Assembly (NCBI GenBank): GCA_038209365.1
Contig: JBBQXS010000017.1
Coordinates: 1 to 64,000, forward strand
Length of the DNA: 64,000 bases
DNA from: DASQHW01 sp038209365
GTDB taxonomy: Bacteria; Actinomycetota; Acidimicrobiia; IMCC26256; PALSA-610
Direction of reading: 5' to 3'
In this document: piece after piece, positions 23,494 through 32,359 of the stretch
Position numbering within the stretch: the stretch's first letter is position 1
Layout: each line of letters opens with the position of its first letter
Made by a program: the position numbers and the translations under genes
The notes under the pieces: model-generated
Databases searched by the model: none
The model's input: the letters and a program-made list of their open reading frames with translations, nothing else
What the model was told of the DNA's origin: nothing

Positions 23494-25785
23494 ATGGCCC
23501 GAACTCGAATGCGCGTCACGGGAACCGTCCAGGGAGTCGGCTTCCGGCCGTTCGTGCATCGACACGCGGTCGAACTCGGTCTCGTCGGGTTCGTCCGCAA
23601 CGACTCGCAGGGCGTGTTGATCGAGGTCGAAGGCGAGCCCGACCTCATCGCCGAGCTCGCTCGCCTGCTCGTCGACGAACCGCCGCCGCTCGCGCGCGTC
23701 GGCAACGTCGCCGCCACCGCGGTCGCGTCGAAGCCGACGGACTCGGGATTCCGTATCGTCGACAGCGTCGAACGCGACGCGCCGTCGGTTCCAGTGAGCG
23801 TCGACACCGCCACCTGCGACGAGTGCCTGTTCGAGGTAAACGACCCCGCCGACCGACGTCGCGGCTATGCATTCACGAACTGCACGAACTGCGGGCCGCG
23901 TTACACGATCGTGTTGTCGGTCCCGTATGACCGCGAGTTCACGACGATGGCGGGTTTCGCGATGTGCTCGGCATGTCAGGCCGAATACGACGACCCGACG
24001 AACCGCCGGTTTCACGCCCAGCCCAATGCCTGCGCCGATTGCGGGCCCCAGCTCGAATGGCGCTTGCCGGGCGGCGCGCGCGTTGCCGTACGCGACGAAG
24101 CGCTCGCGGCGGCAGTCAACGCGCTGCGCGACGGGAAGGTGGTCGCGGTCAAGGGCGTAGGTGGATACCACCTTGCGGTCGACGCTACCAACGCGACCGC
24201 GGTCGCAATCCTGCGACGACGAAAGGCCCGCGATGACAAGCCGTTCGCGCTGATGGTTCGTGATCTCGAGGTGGCACAACGTCTCGTCGTGCTCGACGAC
24301 GTCGCGATCGGCGCGCTGACGTCGATTCAGCGACCGATTGTCGTTGCGCCACGCGTCAAGAGCGCGCCGGTCGCCGAAGCGGCGGCGCCGGGCCTGCCTG
24401 ATCTCGGCGTGATGCTGCCGTACACGCCGCTCCATCACTTGTTGCTCGCAGGTGTCGGGCGCCCGCTGTTGATGACGAGTGGCAACCTCAGCGACGAGCC
24501 GATCGCGCACGACGATGCCGATGCCTTCGCACGGTTGGGCCCGCTCGTCGACGCCTTCCTCACTCACGACCGCCCGATCCACATTCGTTGCGACGACTCC
24601 GTCGCGCGCTCGACTCGCGGTCGCGTCCAGATGTTGCGCCGGTCGCGCGGCTACGCGCCCGAACCGTTGTCGCTTCCAACGCCTGCGCGCAGGGCCGTAC
24701 TCGCGGTCGGTGCCGAGCTCAAAAGCACGATCGCCGTCGCCAAGGAGCGGATCGTCGTCGCGAGCCATCACCTCGGCGATCTCGAACACCTGCCGACGTT
24801 CCGGTCGTTCCTCCAGGCGCTCGATCATCTCCGTCACCTGTACGGCGTGGTGCCGGACGTCGTTGCCCACGACCTGCACCCGGAGTACCTGTCGACGAAG
24901 CTCGCGTTGGAGCTCGACCTCCCGACGCGCGGCGTGCAACATCACCACGCGCACGTCGCGTCATGCCTCGTCGAGCACGGCCGCACCGCGCCCGTGCTCG
25001 GGCTTGCCTTCGACGGCATGGGCTACGGCAGCGACGGGACGATGTGGGGTGGCGAGTTTCTCGTTGCCGACCTCGACGGGTTCACGCGCGTCGCCCACGT
25101 CCGCCCGGTCACGATGCCCGGCGGTGTCGCCACGATCCGGGAGCCCTGGCGCATGGGGCTCACCTGGGCGACGCAGGCAGGCGTGGCGGACGCAGCTCGC
25201 ACGATCTTCGCCGACGTCGACGCCCGCAGCCGAGAAGCAGTAGGCGACCTCATCGCGCGCGCCGCGGGTCCGGTCACGACGAGCATGGGCCGCCTGTTCG
25301 ACGCCGTCGCGGCATTGCTCGGAGGCCGACGCCGCGTGAGTTACGAAGGGCAGGCCGCGATCGAGCTCGAGGCCCTCGCTCGAACCGTGGCCCGGCGCGA
25401 CGCGCCTGTGTACGACGGGCTGTGCCTCAACGGGGATGCTGGCGGTGTCGGCATCATCGACCCGTCACCGCTGGTGGCGGCGTTGCTCGAGGAACGGCTT
25501 CGCGGCATCGCGACGCCGTTGCTGGCAGCCGGTTTCCATGAAGGGCTCGGACGCGCCGCCGCCGTGCTCGCGACGCGGCTCGCGCGCAAACATGGTCTCG
25601 ATACCGTCGTGTTGACGGGTGGCGTGTTCCAGAACGTTCGGTTCACCGAGGTCGTCGAGTCCGCGCTTGTTCAAGAGGGTCTGCACGTGCTCGTGCACCA
25701 ACACGTACCACCCAACGACGGCGGGATCAGCATCGGTCAAGCCGCGATAGCGGCGCGTCTCGGTGCCGAAAGCGAGACGGTGTGA
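23494..25785 (+). CDS. hypF: Carbamoyltransferase HypF
   Basis: This 763-residue protein transfers carbamoyl from carbamoyl phosphate to the HypE cysteine. Domains in order are acylphosphatase-like (about 1-90, GTVQGVGFRPFVHR), zinc fingers (CDEC, CTNC, CSAC, CADC, about 110-185), and a YrdC-like domain (about 195-380, VKGVGGYHLAVDATN, KARDDKPFALM, LMTSGNLSDEPI). The Kae1/TobZ-like carbamoyltransferase domain (about 390-763) has GVQHHHAHVASCLVEH, GLAFDGMGYGSDGTMWGGEF and GGVFQN. All are intact. It is the last gene of the hyp operon, 5 bp after hypE. Downstream lies a broken insertion sequence. Confidence 0.96.
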   Translation: MARTRMRVTGTVQGVGFRPFVHRHAVELGLVGFVRNDSQGVLIEVEGEPDLIAELARLLVDEPPPLARVGNVAATAVASKPTDSGFRIVDSVERDAPSVPVSVDTATCDECLFEVNDPADRRRGYAFTNCTNCGPRYTIVLSVPYDREFTTMAGFAMCSACQAEYDDPTNRRFHAQPNACADCGPQLEWRLPGGARVAVRDEALAAAVNALRDGKVVAVKGVGGYHLAVDATNATAVAILRRRKARDDKPFALMVRDLEVAQRLVVLDDVAIGALTSIQRPIVVAPRVKSAPVAEAAAPGLPDLGVMLPYTPLHHLLLAGVGRPLLMTSGNLSDEPIAHDDADAFARLGPLVDAFLTHDRPIHIRCDDSVARSTRGRVQMLRRSRGYAPEPLSLPTPARRAVLAVGAELKSTIAVAKERIVVASHHLGDLEHLPTFRSFLQALDHLRHLYGVVPDVVAHDLHPEYLSTKLALELDLPTRGVQHHHAHVASCLVEHGRTAPVLGLAFDGMGYGSDGTMWGGEFLVADLDGFTRVAHVRPVTMPGGVATIREPWRMGLTWATQAGVADAARTIFADVDARSREAVGDLIARAAGPVTTSMGRLFDAVAALLGGRRRVSYEGQAAIELEALARTVARRDAPVYDGLCLNGDAGGVGIIDPSPLVAALLEERLRGIATPLLAAGFHEGLGRAAAVLATRLARKHGLDTVVLTGGVFQNVRFTEVVESALVQEGLHVLVHQHVPPNDGGISIGQAAIAARLGAESETV

Positions 25786-25944
25786 TCCGTGGGCGAGCGA
25801 CGTCACAGGAGCGGGCTCCAACAAAGGCCGACGCGCTCGCTTCGATTCAGCGGCAGCCGCGTTTACGGCGACGCCGTCGCGCCCGTTCGCGGGTGCGCTG
25901 CTGGCCCCGCTCGTACTGCCCGAATCGCTCGCCGTACCGGAGGT

Positions 25945-26586
25945 GGCACTGTTGCATTGGCGCAGCGTCGTGGGGCACGGTTGCGTTGGGGGCACGTCAT
26001 CGCGCGGGTGCGCGGCTCCTTGGATCAGACGGTGCGGGCGAGTTCGGTGAACGCGTTCGCGACGCGCCGATGCGAGCACGCGTCCACGCCAAGTTCGTAG
26101 TGGCCGCGCCTGATGTTCTGCATCAACGCATGACCGCGCATGATCACACTCGCGTTCCCGTCCCGTTTGAGACCTCGCATTGGTCGCAGCCGAGACTTGA
26201 GCCGGCCGTGGTCAGCTTCGAGCCGATTGTTCGCCTACTGGTTCGTGTCATGGAACGCGCCGGGCGCGAGTTCGTGGATTGCTCGGGCGAGCGCCGGCGC
26301 CTTATCGGTCACGATCTCGGCAGGCTCGCCGTGCGCGGCGAACGCCGTGGCGAAGAACCGGCGCGCGGCGCGGAGATCGCGTCGGGGTGAGACGAACACG
26401 TCGATGATCTGACCGTGCTGGTCAATCGCCCGGTACACGTACCGCCACCGGCCCGACACCTTCACATAGGTCTCGTCGACGAACCACCGGCTACCGACTG
26501 TGTGGCGGCACGGCCGCGCCGCGTCGACCAACAATGGGGTGAAACGTTGCACCCACCGGTACACGGTGACGTGATCGACCTCGATG
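25945..26586 (-). mobile_element. Truncated second IS6-family element
   Basis: The left terminus GGCACTGTTGCATTGGCGC at 25945 matches the IS6-type end seen at 957 on the other copy. The element runs to 26586, where the 339-bp inverted-repeat element interrupts it inside the transposase gene. The rest of the IS, including its N-terminal coding part and right terminus, is not found on the far side, so an insertion was followed by deletion or rearrangement. Confidence 0.75.
26025..26586 (-). pseudogene. IS6-family transposase remnant (stop codon and lost N-terminus)
   Basis: The remnant begins within GIEVDHVTVYRWVQRFTPLLVDAARPCRH and retains RWFVDETYVKVSG and EIVTDKAPALARAIHELAPG. A UAG (26235-26237) replaces the Tyr codon of the QYANN motif that the 201-836 copy keeps. 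Sequence after the stop still resembles the C-terminal part (ADHGRLK through ELARTV) down to 26025. The helix-turn-helix N-terminus is replaced by the inverted-repeat element. The gene is dead by two separate lesions. Confidence 0.85.
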
Positions 26587-26925
26587 CCTGTGGGTGCCGA
26601 AAACTCGATCGTGCCTCTGAGCTGGGCTTTTGCAGGTCCGGCGCGTCGGCGCAAAAGGACATGCGACGTCTCTCGGAGGCGCGAGGGACGTACTGAACGC
26701 CGCCCATTTGGCCGACCCTCGGGAACCGGCTCACGCTCTCGTGGTCGCCGACGGCCGGTCGATGCTTCAACGCAACGGGCCTTCGCCAGCGTCGAGCCAA
26801 CACACCACTCGGTATTTCGCGCCCTTTGTGACATCCAGGGTGCTCGACGACACCGACCTGCCGACGCGCGAGGAGACCACAAACTCCCTGGTCACAGGCG
26901 CGGCCGAGTTTTCGGCACCCACAGG
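26587..26925 (+). repeat. 339-bp inverted-repeat element, copy 2 (MITE-like)
   Basis: Both ends are the same sequence in inverted orientation: CCTGTGGGTGCCGAAAACTC at 26587 and its complement ending at 26925, with 21 perfect terminal bases and imperfect pairing further in. It sits inside the IS6 transposase remnant. The flanking 8-mers CCTCGATG and TCTCTATG agree at six of eight positions, a weak hint of an old target duplication. It has no transposase. Copy 1 (1-143) and a diverged, opposite copy 3 (28222-28570) share the internal sequence too. Confidence 0.7.
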
Positions 26926-27127
26926 TCTCTATGCGCAGGACTGCGATCTGGCACCGCTGCTCGACCACACCGACCCCGCGATCATCGCGGCCGCCCGCAG
27001 GTTCGGTCCGGCAGCCCTCGGCGTGATGGACTACGCGACTAGCCCCGACACGGCCGAGCGACTCTGGACACTCAGCGCGCAGCTGACCCGCACCTCGCCA
27101 TGCGCACTGCGGGTCATGGTGCGATGA
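26926..27127 (+). pseudogene. C-terminal fragment of an unidentified protein
   Basis: An open frame directly after the repeat encodes LAPLLDHTDPAIIAAARRFG, then GPAALGVMDYATSPDTAERL and a short end, stopping at 27127. Composition and codon use look protein-like, but no start precedes it other than repeat-derived sequence, so it is probably the tail of a gene cut by the element. No family is recognised. It converges with and overlaps the SnoaL-like gene by 14 bp. Confidence 0.35.
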
Positions 27128-27472
27128 CGAGTTCGGAGATGAGCTCGTCCGTCAACACCAACCGGTAGCGAAGATCGACGACGCTTCCAGGGAAGTTGCC
27201 TTCCAGGCGATTGACGACCTCCCATGTGTTGGCGTCCGTCGCGGTTGCGTCCACGAAGGTGCGCGTGTAGCTGAACTCGGTGGACGCCTCGGTGAGCCAG
27301 TGGCGTATCTCGTCGCGGCCGACGTACTCGTGACCGTCGTCGTGCACCCGAGCGTCACGCGTGAGCAACGCGGCGCGGCGTCGGCGTCGCGCCGGTCGTG
27401 TGCCTCGAAGTAGCGACGTACAACCGCCGGAAGGTCGATGTCGTCGCGGTCGGCCGCGAAACTGTCGCTCAT
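27114..27472 (-). pseudogene. SnoaL-like (NTF2-fold) protein with a frameshift
   Basis: The N-terminus MSDSFAADRDDIDLPAVVRR and YFEAHDRRDADAA is in one frame. The continuation LLTRDARVHDDGHEYVGRDE, EFSYTRTFVDATATDANTWE and LRYRLVLTDELISELVIAP is in another, and the two join near 27365. Together they make a normal SnoaL-like small polyketide-cyclase/nuclear-transport-factor fold protein of about 119 residues. A one- or two-base indel in the GC-rich CGCCGCGCCGCG run is the cause, either a true mutation or a read error. Confidence 0.6.
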
Positions 27473-27527
27473 GTTCGCCACGCTACGGCGCATGCCGTCG
27501 GAAGTCGCGTGCTCGGCGAGCGCGCAG

Positions 27528-27824
27528 TCAGATCTCGCGGTCCTCGAGCACATTGAGGTTGTAAAAATGCGGTTCTCCGTCGCCGAGCGCCATCATCTTT
27601 TGTGAGAACTCTTGGGTGACGGGCAGGTTCGAGTTCTCCATCGCCGATTCGTACGAATCGAAGAACACAATGTTGACGTACGTGCCCGGGCGGTCTTTGT
27701 CCTCACACAAGACTCGGCGTCTTGCCTTTGCCTGACCCGCGGCCGCCGCCTCCCATTCCTCGCCGACCTTGCGCACTTCATCAATCTTGGATGTGCGGAA
27801 CTCGATGGCCTGTACAAATCCCAC
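27528..27824 (-). CDS. Small ABM-like protein
   Basis: This 98-residue soluble protein has alternating strands and helices like a ferredoxin-like dimeric alpha-beta barrel: VQAIEFRTSKIDEVRKVGEEW, RRVLCEDKDRPGTYVNIVFF, YESAMENSNLPVTQEFSQKM. Such proteins include small monooxygenases and stress-related proteins. No catalytic residue is named here. Start is a GTG after AAGGAGGA (strong site). It stands alone between the SnoaL fragment and repeat copy 3. Confidence 0.65.
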   Translation of the reverse strand: MGFVQAIEFRTSKIDEVRKVGEEWEAAAAGQAKARRRVLCEDKDRPGTYVNIVFFDSYESAMENSNLPVTQEFSQKMMALGDGEPHFYNLNVLEDREI

Positions 27825-28221
27825 CGTGATCCTCCTTCGCAGTTCTTTTGGTCGCTGAACCTCGCCCAGTCTGCCTCAGAGAACGATGCTGCGCGCATAA
27901 GTCAGGTACGAAAATCGACGATTCGTGAGGACGATGATCTCGGGCGGGAACCGAACCCCGAGAACCCCGAGCTCGGCACTGCAGGTACTACACGAGAACG
28001 GCGAGAGACCATCCCACTACGTTCACGGCCCACCGGCACGCTCCGCCAAGCAACAGAGCCCGCTCGACTCATCGCTCGAGTCTGCAGCCCGGGCGCAGCG
28101 ATCGAATGGTTTCGCGCTGTTCGCGGGATTAGCAGTCAGGAGCTATTGGTCGCGTTCCCGCGCGCTCGGAGCGGACGGCCGGCACCGCGACTGATCCGAT
28201 CACGTTGCGCGAAACGCCTGC
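27825..28221. other. Intergenic stretch without a recognised gene
   Basis: No frame in this interval shows a recognisable family, a ribosome site or consistent codon bias. It holds the upstream region of the small ABM-like gene and leads into repeat copy 3. Confidence 0.5.
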
Positions 28222-28570
28222 TCAGGATGCCCGCTTCTGACCAGGGCGTTCGCGGTCTCGGTGATGCGCCGACGAGTCGGGCCCTTCGAACAGCCCCGAG
28301 TCACAAAAGGTCCGAATACCCAGTGGCGACGGGCCCGACGCCAAAGTTGCGGGCCCGTTGCACGCCCGCGTCTGCCGGCTGTCGGCCATCGCGATGACGT
28401 GTCCGCGCGTCGCCCAAACACGTCGCACAGGTTGCGAGGAATGGGCAGTGTTCAACACCTCCCTCGCGCTCTTTCGCGGCTCCCGGAGACACTCGCTGCG
28501 TCCGTTTTGCGCTCACGCGAGCGCGCGCAAAGCCCTGGTCAGCAAGCCGATCGAGTTTTCGGCACCCTCA
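28222..28570 (-). repeat. Diverged copy 3 of the inverted-repeat element
   Basis: On the minus strand this begins GGGTGCCGAAAACTCGATCG, as in copy 2 at 26592. It continues with matching blocks (CTGACCAGGGCTTTGCGC, TTGAACACTGCCCATT, GGCCGACAGCCGGC, CTTTTGTGACTCGGGGCTG, GAACGCCCTGGTCAG) in the same order as copy 2. The far end keeps the inner inverted repeat but has lost the outer GTGCCGAAAACTCG. It is older and more diverged than copies 1 and 2. Confidence 0.55.
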
Positions 28571-28669
28571 CCATCCGTCGACAAGAGGTTCGGGATCTGA
28601 CGTGTGCGCCCCTGCTCGATGAGTTGTGAGCCGTTCGTTTGGGTCAGCACCGAACAGAAGTCATCTCTG

Positions 28670-28792
28670 CTAGGCGCGGCCGCTTCGATGTGCTCGCGTC
28701 TCGCAATCAAACGAGATCAGCTCGACAAGAGCGATGACGCCGGCAGCCACACCAAACACGATTCCCAACACCAGGTTGCCGATCCGGCTCAT
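28670..28792 (-). CDS. Short membrane-helix ORF, possibly truncated
   Basis: This 40-residue ORF encodes MSRIGNLVLGIVFGVAAGVI and ALVELISF, one transmembrane segment, then a hydrophilic end. Its ATG overlaps the stop of the upstream zinc-ribbon membrane protein (ATGA), the hallmark of a coupled operon. It may be the start of a longer membrane or permease gene cut short next to the repeat, or a genuine small membrane subunit. Confidence 0.4.
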   Translation of the reverse strand: MSRIGNLVLGIVFGVAAGVIALVELISFDCETRAHRSGRA

Positions 28793-30414
28793 GACGCGTC
28801 TCCCAGGGGACGACGAGTGTCAGGGCCGGGCCGCTCGGAATGCCCGGGAGCGGGGGGCCGGGTTGCGGCGATCAGCGCACCGAGGAGCGGTACGCCGACG
28901 ACGAGGAAGGCGATCTGTAGGAAGGGGAACACGAACGGCACGGCGATCGCGGGTTGGTGTGCGGAGAAGCGGTGCACGCCGAATGCCACGAGCGCGGTGA
29001 CGGCGGCGGCGGCAAGGATTGCGCCGACCGCGAGTACGAGTCCGGTGTGCAGGGCGGAGGCTTGTCGCGTGTGGCGTGGTGCTTCGCGCGGGAGCGGGAG
29101 GCGGGCGTTGTCACGGCGTCGGTCGCGCGTGTTGACGACGGCGGTGGCGCTGACGGCGAGCAGCGCGATGACTGCGGCGATGATGCTGATCCACCATTGG
29201 GTGGCGGTTTCGGTTGGTGCCCATGGGACGGTACCGACATGCGGAGGGCGCAGGTTTTCGGAGTGGTCGTCAGCGGTGATGGCCGTGGCTGTCGGGACGA
29301 GGGTGTGGAGTGCGGACCGTTCCTCGGCGGTGAAGGGTGTGCGGCGGGTGATGAACACGGTTGTCCGCTGGGTCGGTAACGCGAACTTGGTGACGAGGTC
29401 GGGATTGATCTCGAGCGCGACGAGGCCTTGGAATGTCGCCGCCGGCGCACGCCCGCCTTCGGCCCGGCGGCCGATGAGGTCTTCGGCGCGGGGGGCGCTA
29501 AGCAACGGCTGGATGGTGAGTGTCGACCGGATGCTCGGCGATGCGGTGCCGCGGTTGTCGGGTGGGAGGAGCGCCAGGTGCAGGTTCGATGGTTGGGCGG
29601 TCTGTCCGTACACGTCCGCGAGTCGGGGGTCGGAGACGATCACCGGGGTCGCACATCTCGAGTCGAACAGGCAGAACAACCACGAGGACGGCGGGGGAAA
29701 GAGGAAGGACGGTATTGAGGTGACTGGGATCACTTCGGCATCGGGGTACCGCCGACGAATCGCGGCCACCGACTCGTCCGATATCGCCTCTCCGGGACTC
29801 CCCAGCGGAGCCTGGTCGAGTCCCGGCGTACCGGCGAGGACGCCTGCCTGGCCGTCGGGCGTGTGACCGGTGGTGACCGCCATCACGCCAGGGGGCAGTA
29901 CGGGCACCTGTTGCAGCCCGGCGACGGCAGTTTCGAGCCGAGCCTCGCGACCGCCGACGGACGCGCCGAGCACCACCGCGGTCAGCGCGACGACCATCGC
30001 CGCGGCCAACAGGACGCGGACGACAGCTGGACATCGAGCCGCGCCGACGACCACGGGCCGCAGACCAGAGATACGACGTCCGGCGGCGAGCACGAAACAC
30101 AACACCGGGCCGAGCGCCACGCTCACGACCAGGATCGTCACGGTCGCGGCAAACGGCACGCCCACCAACACGTCCCGGTCGGTGCGGACCGACCCCGCGA
30201 CGGCGATGGTGGCGGCGGCGGCTCCGACGAGCGCGACGCCGCCCAGGAACTTGACCAGTCGGCTGGCGTCATAGGGACGCTGCGTGCGGGCGCGCGCACG
30301 CCGCACCTCGGTGGCCTCGCCCCCGCGCAGGTGCAGCCCACACCACGCGCACTGAGCGGCTTCGCCGACCGGTGACCCACATCCCGGGCAGGTCGTCTCG
30401 CGGTCATTACTCAT
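28789..30414 (-). CDS. Zinc-ribbon multi-helix membrane protein
   Basis: This 541-residue protein's N-terminal zinc ribbon has two pairs, CPGC (about 9-12) and CAWC (about 22-25). Helices follow near 57-75, 85-110 and 128-148, then a large extracytoplasmic region with TGHTPDGQAGVLAG, FCLFDSRCATPVIVSDPRLA and FITRRTPFTAEER. Three more helices lie near 415-435, 460-485 and 495-520. The arrangement of a big outer domain between helices and the last helix set (IAFLVVGVPLLGALIAA) recalls FtsX-type permeases. No named family is certain. The ATG start has no clear ribosome site. It belongs to the accessory strip, next to the repeat and recombinase genes. Confidence 0.65.
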   Translation of the reverse strand: MSNDRETTCPGCGSPVGEAAQCAWCGLHLRGGEATEVRRARARTQRPYDASRLVKFLGGVALVGAAAATIAVAGSVRTDRDVLVGVPFAATVTILVVSVALGPVLCFVLAAGRRISGLRPVVVGAARCPAVVRVLLAAAMVVALTAVVLGASVGGREARLETAVAGLQQVPVLPPGVMAVTTGHTPDGQAGVLAGTPGLDQAPLGSPGEAISDESVAAIRRRYPDAEVIPVTSIPSFLFPPPSSWLFCLFDSRCATPVIVSDPRLADVYGQTAQPSNLHLALLPPDNRGTASPSIRSTLTIQPLLSAPRAEDLIGRRAEGGRAPAATFQGLVALEINPDLVTKFALPTQRTTVFITRRTPFTAEERSALHTLVPTATAITADDHSENLRPPHVGTVPWAPTETATQWWISIIAAVIALLAVSATAVVNTRDRRRDNARLPLPREAPRHTRQASALHTGLVLAVGAILAAAAVTALVAFGVHRFSAHQPAIAVPFVFPFLQIAFLVVGVPLLGALIAATRPPAPGHSERPGPDTRRPLGDAS

Positions 30415-31113
30415 TTTGGCGACACGACATGGGTTGCTTCATCGCGCTTGTATGACGTCGCGCGTCGTCCGGCCGTTACTGGGTTGACGTGAAGAAGGCC
30501 ACACGTGCGGGCTTTTGCTGAAGACCGATCGAAGGACACGCGCTGCGCTGGAGCGCATACACCTGGCCGCTCAGCGAACGTAGCGAAGGCTCTGTGTGAC
30601 CGTGATGAGGAGCATCGCACGGTTGAGCCTCGGAGTCCCGCGGACCTGCGTCCGATGCCGTTGGCGCGTTCCGCTGGTTGCCTCAATGGGCGGGGCCATA
30701 TAGCGGCGCGGTGCCATCCGAGTCCGATCAGTGGCGTTGGCGAATATCACCGAACCGGCTTGGTCTCAGGGGATCAACGCAACACAGGTGGCGTCAACCG
30801 AACGCAACGCGACCGCGCCGACAAGGGCCCGCGGTTGGCTACGGCAGCGCGGCCGACCGCTCGGAATGGACTCCACCGTTCACTGAAACGACCCCGCCGC
30901 CCACAGGCCCCATACGGTCGCGGCAATCAACCACCGTCATGCTTGCGCCTGAGCGGATGAGGCCTCCACCCGGGGTGAGCATTCCGATCCGTTTCGCGTC
31001 ACCCCGCTCCGATCGGTCAACCTCTCTTCAGCTCACTTCGCGTGAGAAGTGAACAAAGCACACGAAGCGTGGGCACCCCGCGCTAAGGGTGCCTCAATGC
31101 AGCACCCCGTGCC
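30415..31113. other. About 700 bp without a recognised gene
   Basis: Only unconvincing overlapping frames are seen. None has a recognisable domain, and direct frame comparison shows no steady codon preference. It could hold remnants of recombined sequence between the membrane-protein gene and the small excisionase-like gene. Confidence 0.5.
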
Positions 31114-31329
31114 TCACGCCTTCCGCAAACGACCCCTTCGTTCGGCCCACCGCTGAATTTGCGAGCGCAACCAAAGCTGGGGCCGTCCCGGGCCAAGGTC
31201 GACGACTGGTCGGGGCATGTCCGGGTACCGCCGTTGATACAACGACACCGAGTTCGCATGACTCAACTGGAGCATCTCTGCGACCGCATGTGAATCGATC
31301 AGGTCCTCAGTGTTGACCCTCGGCGACAC
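31114..31329 (-). CDS. Small excisionase/AlpA-like helix-turn-helix protein
   Basis: This 71-residue protein fits the MerR-like HTH-17 fold of excisionases and AlpA regulators: EDLIDSHAVAEMLQLSHANS, VSLYQRRYPDMPRPVVDLGP, LWLRSQIQRWAERRG. These proteins bind DNA near attachment sites or promoters of mobile elements. The GTG start gives MSPRVNTEDL. It is divergent from the recombinase-like gene, with the leader hairpin and likely promoters between them, so it may regulate that gene pair. Confidence 0.75.
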   Translation of the reverse strand: MSPRVNTEDLIDSHAVAEMLQLSHANSVSLYQRRYPDMPRPVVDLGPGRPQLWLRSQIQRWAERRGRLRKA

Positions 31330-31399
31330 AAGGCGAGTCTAAGGGCGTTGACCACACGAAGCGGGCATGTGCTAGTGTCTATACCACAAGACACGCAGC

Positions 31400-31430
31400 G
31401 GCCCCGGCGGTGTTGGAGCACCCCGGGGCC
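31400..31430 (+). promoter_or_regulatory. Nested leader hairpin upstream of the recombinase-like gene
   Basis: GGCCCCGG and CCGGGGCC pair perfectly, with an inner GGTG/CACC pair closing a TTGGAG loop, about 30 bp before the GTG start at 31460. A TTGACC at 31347 and TAGTGT and TATACC boxes precede it, so it lies in a transcribed leader. It could be an attenuator, an RNA-binding or a recombination site. There is no U-run, so a classical terminator is unlikely. Confidence 0.45.
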
Positions 31431-31459
31431 TGGCCGGCACCTGATTGGAAGGTCCCGAC

Positions 31460-32353
31460 GTGAGCGAGCCTACGCGCGCTTCGCCGCGCACAACACTCGA
31501 GCGCGCGTCCGGCGAGATCGCGACGGCGATCGGGATGTCGGCGTCGCTGTCGGATCAGACGCGACCGCGCTTTGTCGCGACGGCGGATCGGTTCTTCTCG
31601 TTCTGTGGGCGCGGCTTCGGCTTGCGGTCGCTCGACGAGGTCACAGCCGAGATTGCTCGTGCATTTCTGGAGGCGCCGCTCCAGGATCGGGAGCCGAGCG
31701 TTGCGACGATGCATCTGCGTCGTGCCGTGCTGAAGTTCTTGTTCCGTCAGGCACGTGAGCTCGGCCTCGTCAATCACGACCCGTGTGTAGATCTCGGGCT
31801 GCCGCCCCGTTCGAGTTTGGCGGCTCGTCCGCTTACCGATGACGAGATCGCACTCTGTCGCAGCTACTCGCTGACATCGCTCACGAATACCCGAATGCCG
31901 GCGGCGTGGGCGCTCGCAGAGGCGACGGCGCGCACAGCCGAGATCCCCCACGTCCGCGTTCGGGACGTCGATCTCAACAAGGGTCGGGTGTGGTTGCACG
32001 GAAGCCCGCGCACCATCGAGCGCTGGGGTCCGCTCACGCGGTGGGGCGAGGTGCAGCTCGAACGGCGCGTGGCCGCACTCGGCGGCATCGACGCGTCCCT
32101 CGTGTACGCGGCGAACGGTTCGGCTGCGAGCGGCCAGGCGGTGGCGTGCATCGCGGTGACTCACACGTTGGTTCGTGCGGGCCTCGGCAGTGAGCCCGAC
32201 ATCCGGCCTATCTCGGTCGCGGCGTGGGCGGGCCGATCGCTGCTCGACGAGACGGGGCGGATCGATGCGGTCGCGCGGCTCCTCGGTGTACGCAGTCTTG
32301 ATCGTGCGGCGCGAATTGTCGCGTGGGACCGGTCCCAGGCCGAGGACGAGTAG
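31460..32353 (+). CDS. Tyrosine-recombinase-like protein with altered catalytic region
   Basis: This 297-residue protein has an N-terminal core-binding-like domain (about 30-115, TADRFFSFCGRGFGLRSLDEV, MHLRRAVLKFLFRQARELGL). The fold of a phage-type integrase follows: LTDDEIALC, ALAEATARTAEIPHVRVRDVDL (Arg I region). The C-terminal box PISVAAWAGRSLLDETGRID and AVARLLGVRSLDRAARIVAWD lacks the HxxR pair and the tyrosine is not evident, so strand exchange is doubtful. The GTG at 31460 with GGAAGG upstream is preferred over a TTG at 31445. It is followed 6 bp later by a DDE transposase-like gene. Confidence 0.65.
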   Translation: MSEPTRASPRTTLERASGEIATAIGMSASLSDQTRPRFVATADRFFSFCGRGFGLRSLDEVTAEIARAFLEAPLQDREPSVATMHLRRAVLKFLFRQARELGLVNHDPCVDLGLPPRSSLAARPLTDDEIALCRSYSLTSLTNTRMPAAWALAEATARTAEIPHVRVRDVDLNKGRVWLHGSPRTIERWGPLTRWGEVQLERRVAALGGIDASLVYAANGSAASGQAVACIAVTHTLVRAGLGSEPDIRPISVAAWAGRSLLDETGRIDAVARLLGVRSLDRAARIVAWDRSQAEDE

Positions 32354-32359
32354 CCATCG

